Part shown: positions 16,034-20,531 of the stretch, in pieces
How positions within the stretch are numbered: the first letter of the stretch is position 1
How the letters are laid out: every line of letters starts with the position of its first letter
Origin: a virus
Strand: one strand, 5' to 3'
DNA: 20,531 nucleotides
Virus record (IMG/VR): IMGVR_UViG_3300008113_000059
Coordinates: 71,302-91,832 of that record
The notes under the pieces: model-generated
Databases searched by the model: none
The model's input: the letters and a program-made list of their open reading frames with translations, nothing else
Told to the model about the DNA's origin: nothing
Translations under genes and position numbers: made by a program

Positions 16034-16564
16034 ATGCAAAATTATTCACCATTTTTTGGTAACGAAGACGGAGCCATAAGTTATACTGTTAGTGGGATAA
16101 AACCAAAGACTACCAACACGACTTTCTATGACAGTAAGGACGTTTATCCGAGTGCTGATTTAGCTTTATCGCGTGCTTATAATATTGGATGCTCAGGATA
16201 TAGAGCAGTAATTACTAATGCAAATGGACAATATAGCTTTTCCCCTTGTACAAATTCTGCTGATTATAAAAAAATAATGAAAGAAATGTCGAAAGTATCA
16301 GTAGAAAGAAGATACTATGAATTTGATCCAAATCAGAACATATACGACATAAGGGATAATATAAATAATAATCTCTATGAGGGATTTGATTATCAACATC
16401 AGATCATGAAGAGATCACTATCCAATGTTATTTTTAGAGATCCAGTAAAAGAAGGAATTCTTAGTTATTTTGAGAGAGTAGTTTATGGATTAATAGAAAC
16501 TACAAAGCAGATAAAGAATTTCTTTAACTACACGGTTAAGAAGAATAATAGAAGGGTTTTTTAA
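16034..16564 (+). CDS. Small structural protein with degenerate 'A..iGC.G' motif
   Basis: This 176-residue protein lies between two baseplate genes. Its notable segment is ALSRAYNIGCSGYRAVITNA (about residues 44-63) followed by a PC pair (FSPC). It resembles a small domain seen in many phage virion proteins where Ala-helix, GC-G-H and a later PC occur, but the usual histidine is arginine here. The second half is helical and charged, with DIRDNINNNLYEGFDYQHQI and a basic tail ending NNRRVF. No membrane segment or signal is visible. A link between baseplate and peripheral structures is a reasonable guess from position. The start at 16034 follows TATAAAAA (16023-16030). Confidence 0.65.
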   Translation: MQNYSPFFGNEDGAISYTVSGIKPKTTNTTFYDSKDVYPSADLALSRAYNIGCSGYRAVITNANGQYSFSPCTNSADYKKIMKEMSKVSVERRYYEFDPNQNIYDIRDNINNNLYEGFDYQHQIMKRSLSNVIFRDPVKEGILSYFERVVYGLIETTKQIKNFFNYTVKKNNRRVF

Positions 16565-16570
16565 TTTAAG

Positions 16571-17317
16571 ATGGCAAACGTAAGACTTAATTTTTTCAAC
16601 AAAGAGGGTAACCCATTAAATTTCGATTATATCGGACCTACTGGGCCAACTCCATTGGATTCTAAATTCACATACATCACATCAGTATCTGGTTCTGCCA
16701 ATGCTGGTGATATCCACATAACTGATGTAGGTACACAATATTCGATAGAGCTGAATATCAATGATCTTAATGGCTTTGATCTAACTGCATGGGTCAGCGA
16801 AGCTTCGGATTTCCTATTGAAAGGTGCTGATGTATATTTAAGTGGAGAGGTAGCAGGGCAGCAAAATTTTAGATGGAAGGTATTTTCTACATTTATAATC
16901 AGTGGAACAGTTTATGTTATTGTCGATGAAAATGATTATGAAGGGCAAAAAATAATAAGTCCGGGAAATCAGATATACTTTACAACAGCCTATGATAAAA
17001 GACCAGGTGGATATTTTAAGGGAAACATATATTTTGAACCCGTTTCTGCTGGATTATATGAGAATGAGCAGATATTCGTAGTACAGGAATTTGCTACACC
17101 ATCAGGTAACCAATATGGTTTACCCCAGACAGGAGCAACCGGAGCAACCGGATCTCCTAGGTGGAGAACAAGATGGGCTAATGATAATTATGGTGAGACT
17201 GATGTAAGTGAAATTATATTTACGTATGCCATACAGGATGAGCTAGCTGGAGGTGATGGACAACCATTAATAGTTAGTTATCCCAACCTTGTCATTCCTG
17301 TCTATATAGACTCCTGA
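16571..17317 (+). CDS. Probable baseplate/fibre-attachment protein with collagen-like triplets
   Basis: The family is not recognised. The 248-residue chain is strand-rich and polar, as expected for a tail or baseplate accessory protein. Two short collagen-like stretches are visible: GPTGPTP (about residues 22-28) and TGATGATGSP (near 187-196), the second leading into RWRTRWANDNYGET. Gly-X-Thr triplets often occur in phage fibre and host-attachment proteins. A central part (40-175) reads like a beta-sandwich with 'DAWVSEASDFLLKG'-type hydrophobic alternation. It ends in TGA, the only non-TAA stop among the genes seen, and the next gene begins 4 bases later with GTG. It is placed just before the gp7-like wedge protein, so a wedge-periphery role is inferred. 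Confidence 0.65.
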   Translation: MANVRLNFFNKEGNPLNFDYIGPTGPTPLDSKFTYITSVSGSANAGDIHITDVGTQYSIELNINDLNGFDLTAWVSEASDFLLKGADVYLSGEVAGQQNFRWKVFSTFIISGTVYVIVDENDYEGQKIISPGNQIYFTTAYDKRPGGYFKGNIYFEPVSAGLYENEQIFVVQEFATPSGNQYGLPQTGATGATGSPRWRTRWANDNYGETDVSEIIFTYAIQDELAGGDGQPLIVSYPNLVIPVYIDS

Positions 17318-17321
17318 AAAA

Positions 17322-19460
17322 GTGCTGGAGGTAGATTATTATGCTGAGATTGTTAGCGAGGATGAAAGATTTAGTGTTCTTCTTGAAAACCTAGGCCGTG
17401 CATTCTACAAGAGTGACTCCGTGATACTTAGAGATCATGATCCAGCCGAGCCCAATGCAAACTTTTTAGAGATTAATGAGAAAAGAAAGGAGCTATTAGT
17501 TACCGGCGAGGATATATTCCCGTATATAGGAAGTTATAAGGGTCTTATTAATGCTCTTAAGTTTTTTGGTTATCAGGATTTAAGAATAAAGGAATATTGG
17601 CTAAATCTAAACTATAAAAGCCTAAAATTAGAATCCCCGTTACAACAGAATCAGACTTTTATCAATGCAATAAAATCGCAGCAATCAAAAGGATACAGTC
17701 AGAGCTATCAGGTTGGAGACGTTTTGGACAATGAGAATTCAGGTAAATATAAACTAACACAAACATATGGACCCGATAATAAAGGAAATTATGTTCTTAG
17801 CGTTACCTCAGAGGATTCATTAATACCTAGTCGGACTTATAAAAAAACATCCCTATTTGGTCTCTATTATGATCTAAATAAACCTACTGATGGTATAGAT
17901 GAGTTTGGTTATCCTGTTGTCATAGATGCCTTTAAATTCACTCAGGAGGAGGTTCTAATAAAGATATTTGCTTTAAAGGAAAGATTAAAGAGAGACTATC
18001 TTCCGCTAAATGCAAGAATAATTGATATAACTGGGGAGGGCGTATATTTTAGCATCTATAATACACGTTCTTGGACTGATGTCATGGAAAGATTTGATAT
18101 CGAATCGGGATTCGATTTCGATTTCTATCCCAATCCTGACATGGGGTTTATAGAGGATCTTAGAAATTTTTCTACCAGAAATCTAACAACGGGTATACAA
18201 ACACCAAGCTCATATAATAACTATTATAAGACGAGTGTTGATTTTATTGGTGGTACTGGTAGCGCTATTTCTTTCTCCAACACATTACCGTGCGGTGTTA
18301 CGGGATATAACCCAACAATAACATTAACTGCAGGGAATACATACGAATTTGATGTTATTGATAGTGGAAGCTATGGCTATGACTTTATAATAACTACTGA
18401 TCCATTGCTAACTCAAGTTGATCCACTTGGGATATTAAATAACGGTGCTTCTGGCGGAAATTCGGTTTCTTGGTATATTGAGCCTCAACAAACAACTCCG
18501 GTTTATTATTACTCATCCAACAACCCCCTATTATTAAAAGGTGTTATCAATGTGCTTACCCCGGCAATATCCGATCTTGGAAATATAATAGATCCACTGG
18601 ATGCCCAGCAGAATTATAGTCCTGCACAGAATACATCCCTTCTAGGAGCTATTAAAAATTTCTACGATCTTAAACAGAACGGTGATATCATAGAACTTGG
18701 TGACGATAGATTTGATCCTGTGGCTTATATCGATCCTAATACAGGTCAACCATATCAGCTCCCGATAGGGATGCCTGTTATACTGGAATTGATACTGGAT
18801 AGATGGCAATGGAACGAGCTTAATATAGATTGGAATGCCTTAATGATACCAACATTTAAGGTTGGAGATAGGGTCCAATTTAAGAATGAAACCGCATTCT
18901 ATAATGGACTTTTTGGTACTGTTGATGCGGTAAGCTATTCAACAGGAACATATTCTGTTATGCTCGATCCACCTTATAGCTTTTCCGTATCTGTGGGCGA
19001 GGCAGAATTATATTCATCTATTCAAATCTATAATCTACTTACCTGGGACGTTATAGATTTTTCCAATATGCTGGAAATCGAGTGGATTCTTAATAAGGCA
19101 GCTACTCAAAACGGAACACCATACCATTTTGATTTTAGAGGTCCAATAACGGACTTTTATAAGCTCGCTCACTTCTTACCCTATACGGGTGATTATCAGG
19201 TCATATGCAACATCTATGATGCATTTAATGCTAAGACAACAATAATTAAGAATGGAGTAATTACGGTTCAACCAAAAACTGTTGATATTGATTCGTGGAC
19301 AAGATTTAGAGAGGTTGAGAATTATCTATGGGACAATGTTGATAGGGGATGGGGTGATTATAATTCAATTTGGGAATATCCTGCGGAGGGTGAAAGTATA
19401 GAAATACTAGAGAAATCGATACCCCGAGAAATACTTGATTTTGCAACATATGGTAATTAA
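17322..19460 (+). CDS. Multidomain baseplate wedge protein, gp7/gpI-like N-terminus
   Basis: Residues 1 to about 100 resemble the part shared by gpI and the C-terminal region of T4 gp7, with an NEKRKELL helix, then IGSYKGLINALKFFGYQDLR and IKEYW. Following domains: a helical/strand region with FALKERLKRDYLPLNARIID (about 215-235); a cupredoxin-like domain from about 330 (NPTITLTAGNTYEFDV to YYYSSNNPLLLKGVINV) without copper ligands; an SH3-like segment near 513 (KVGDRVQF and GLFGTVDAV); and a PKD/Ig-like segment (about 590-655, ending GVITVQPK). The start is GTG 17322: an in-frame TAG lies upstream at 17307 and no ATG is available. The TAA at 19458-19460 ends it, but the same frame stays open to the window end, so 712 residues may not be the full protein. 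Confidence 0.78.
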   Translation: MLEVDYYAEIVSEDERFSVLLENLGRAFYKSDSVILRDHDPAEPNANFLEINEKRKELLVTGEDIFPYIGSYKGLINALKFFGYQDLRIKEYWLNLNYKSLKLESPLQQNQTFINAIKSQQSKGYSQSYQVGDVLDNENSGKYKLTQTYGPDNKGNYVLSVTSEDSLIPSRTYKKTSLFGLYYDLNKPTDGIDEFGYPVVIDAFKFTQEEVLIKIFALKERLKRDYLPLNARIIDITGEGVYFSIYNTRSWTDVMERFDIESGFDFDFYPNPDMGFIEDLRNFSTRNLTTGIQTPSSYNNYYKTSVDFIGGTGSAISFSNTLPCGVTGYNPTITLTAGNTYEFDVIDSGSYGYDFIITTDPLLTQVDPLGILNNGASGGNSVSWYIEPQQTTPVYYYSSNNPLLLKGVINVLTPAISDLGNIIDPLDAQQNYSPAQNTSLLGAIKNFYDLKQNGDIIELGDDRFDPVAYIDPNTGQPYQLPIGMPVILELILDRWQWNELNIDWNALMIPTFKVGDRVQFKNETAFYNGLFGTVDAVSYSTGTYSVMLDPPYSFSVSVGEAELYSSIQIYNLLTWDVIDFSNMLEIEWILNKAATQNGTPYHFDFRGPITDFYKLAHFLPYTGDYQVICNIYDAFNAKTTIIKNGVITVQPKTVDIDSWTRFREVENYLWDNVDRGWGDYNSIWEYPAEGESIEILEKSIPREILDFATYGN

Positions 19461-19463
19461 TCG

Positions 19464-20531
19464 GTGGAGGGTCAGAGTCTCTATGTTAAAGTTAATACAT
19501 CGCCGATTGGTGCTGCTGGATCTATTACGTTTACCCAGACTGTAACTAATATATCGGAAATATATTCGCTTCAGATAGGAGGTACTGGTTCTTCCGTATA
19601 TGGATACGCAACCATATCTACGGCTACACCTCATGGACTAGTTGATGGTGATGAGGTAAATGTGTCGGGTACTGTACCACAACTTAATGGAAGATGGCTA
19701 GCTATACTTGATGGATCAACAAATACATTTAGAATACCAATAGCTCTAAATTCAACATTTAATGGGATAATATTGGAGACATCACCCGTTAATAGATATG
19801 TTACCGATGCCTTGGTGTATACTAATCAGCAATTTGGTGGAGCGGGTAGCATAACTATTTACGCTGGAGGAAGACTTATAGGAACTGCTGAAACTGGAGA
19901 TACCCTATATAATACTGCCAATGAAATAACATCAGCAGTAAATTCATTCAGAACATATCCAGATTACTTTGCTTCTTGTTTAAATCCTGCTGCTGATCCT
20001 GTTACTGTTACTATATCAGCACCAAATGAGCTAGGAGCCAACCAAAATGGTGTGTTACTGGGATCAACATTAACCGGATCACTAGTGCCAGTTTCTGCCG
20101 ACAGCGTATTGTCCAATGGAGTAAGTCCAACTGATACCTATGTTTATTGGTCAGAGAATGATCCAGATCAACCTAATGCAAATCTTAAGTATTGGGGAAC
20201 TAAAAGATTAAACTGGGAGGTATTTAATAATACCACATGGGAAAATGGGTATGCACATAGCTGGTATGATTTTGAGTTTAATAATGATTGGCTGGGAGGA
20301 TATGAGTTACATACTCTTGTACCAGGTGATCATGTTAAGATCAGTACAGGAAACAGCACTTATCCATATCCGGTTGGTGTTACGTTTACTAACGGGTTAT
20401 CCGGACTAACGATACAAGAAGCAGCAGACCAGCTTAATAATTCAGGGGAACCCCACATAACTAATTTCTATTATCGTCCAATGCCAAGCGATGTTGGTGA
20501 TTTAAGTACTACATCGGGAGCGGTAAATATC
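19464..20531 (+). CDS. Downstream in-frame coding region, partial (next gene or continuation)
   Basis: All 357 codons from 19461 to the window end are open in the frame of the upstream wedge gene. If this is a separate gene, the only plausible early start is GTG 19464, six bases after the upstream coding end and one codon after the TAA; the first in-frame ATG is far downstream near 20481. The translation is coding-like: YVKVNTSPIGAAGSITFTQ, then a strand domain ATPHGLVDGDEVNVSG with NGRWLAI and NTFRIP (a 'HGL..GD.V' module known in tail proteins), GGAGSITIYAGGRLIG, a Trp-rich stretch (RLNWEVFNNTTWENGYAHSW) and a segment NGLSGLTIQEAADQLNNSG. It is a baseplate or fibre-type protein, 3' end outside the window. 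The alternatives are discussed as a finding. Confidence 0.7.
   Translation, partial: MEGQSLYVKVNTSPIGAAGSITFTQTVTNISEIYSLQIGGTGSSVYGYATISTATPHGLVDGDEVNVSGTVPQLNGRWLAILDGSTNTFRIPIALNSTFNGIILETSPVNRYVTDALVYTNQQFGGAGSITIYAGGRLIGTAETGDTLYNTANEITSAVNSFRTYPDYFASCLNPAADPVTVTISAPNELGANQNGVLLGSTLTGSLVPVSADSVLSNGVSPTDTYVYWSENDPDQPNANLKYWGTKRLNWEVFNNTTWENGYAHSWYDFEFNNDWLGGYELHTLVPGDHVKISTGNSTYPYPVGVTFTNGLSGLTIQEAADQLNNSGEPHITNFYYRPMPSDVGDLSTTSGAVNI

Noticed and set aside
19407-19634. Minus-strand frame of 75 codons over the in-frame stop
   Set aside because: It is antisense to a coding-like + frame, basic and cysteine-rich in a way typical of shadow frames.

Overview
This window looks like the baseplate and central-spike part of the late (virion) region of a large contractile-tailed phage (myovirus). 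Every supported gene lies on the + strand, packed end to end with overlaps or gaps of 2 to 84 bases. The DNA is AT-rich, arginine is mostly AGA, and no tRNA, rRNA, CRISPR array or insertion sequence is visible. Nearly all starts lack a Shine-Dalgarno sequence and instead follow A/T-rich leaders. One gap carries a sequence close to the Bacteroidota promoter consensus. The host is therefore probably a member of the Bacteroidota; this is inference, not proof.

Layout. Positions 1-1555 hold the end of an unrecognised protein, a Nudix hydrolase and two small unrecognised proteins, most overlapping. Positions 1575-10441 hold a structural block: a 620-residue protein with a conserved C-terminal domain (possible tube-cap or initiator role), a LysM-type protein resembling T4 gp53, a gp27-like hub, a 766-residue protein with a proline/tyrosine-rich tandem repeat, a gp5/gpV-type spike without a lysozyme domain, and a 598-residue unrecognised protein. 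Positions 10442-13082 hold a two-gene cassette with its own candidate promoter: a ribosomal protein S1-like protein and an overlapping amidoligase-like protein with a C-terminal beta-helix-like domain. Positions 13097-19460 return to the baseplate: an unrecognised 260-residue protein, gp25, a gp6/baseplate-J protein, two small structural proteins, and a long multidomain gp7/gpI-like wedge protein. The last 1.07 kb is open reading frame in exactly the frame of that wedge protein, separated from it by one TAA. It is either a GTG-started next gene or the continuation of the same protein.

How the genes fit together. By T4 analogy, gp27-like hub plus gp5-like spike form the centre of the baseplate, gp6, gp7, gp25 and gp53 analogues form the wedges, and the 620- and 766-residue proteins are candidates for tube-cap or initiator roles (gp48/gp54 position). 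The S1-like and amidoligase-like genes are not standard baseplate parts. They are the most unusual content, together with the in-frame stop at 19458 and the 69-bp repeat array.
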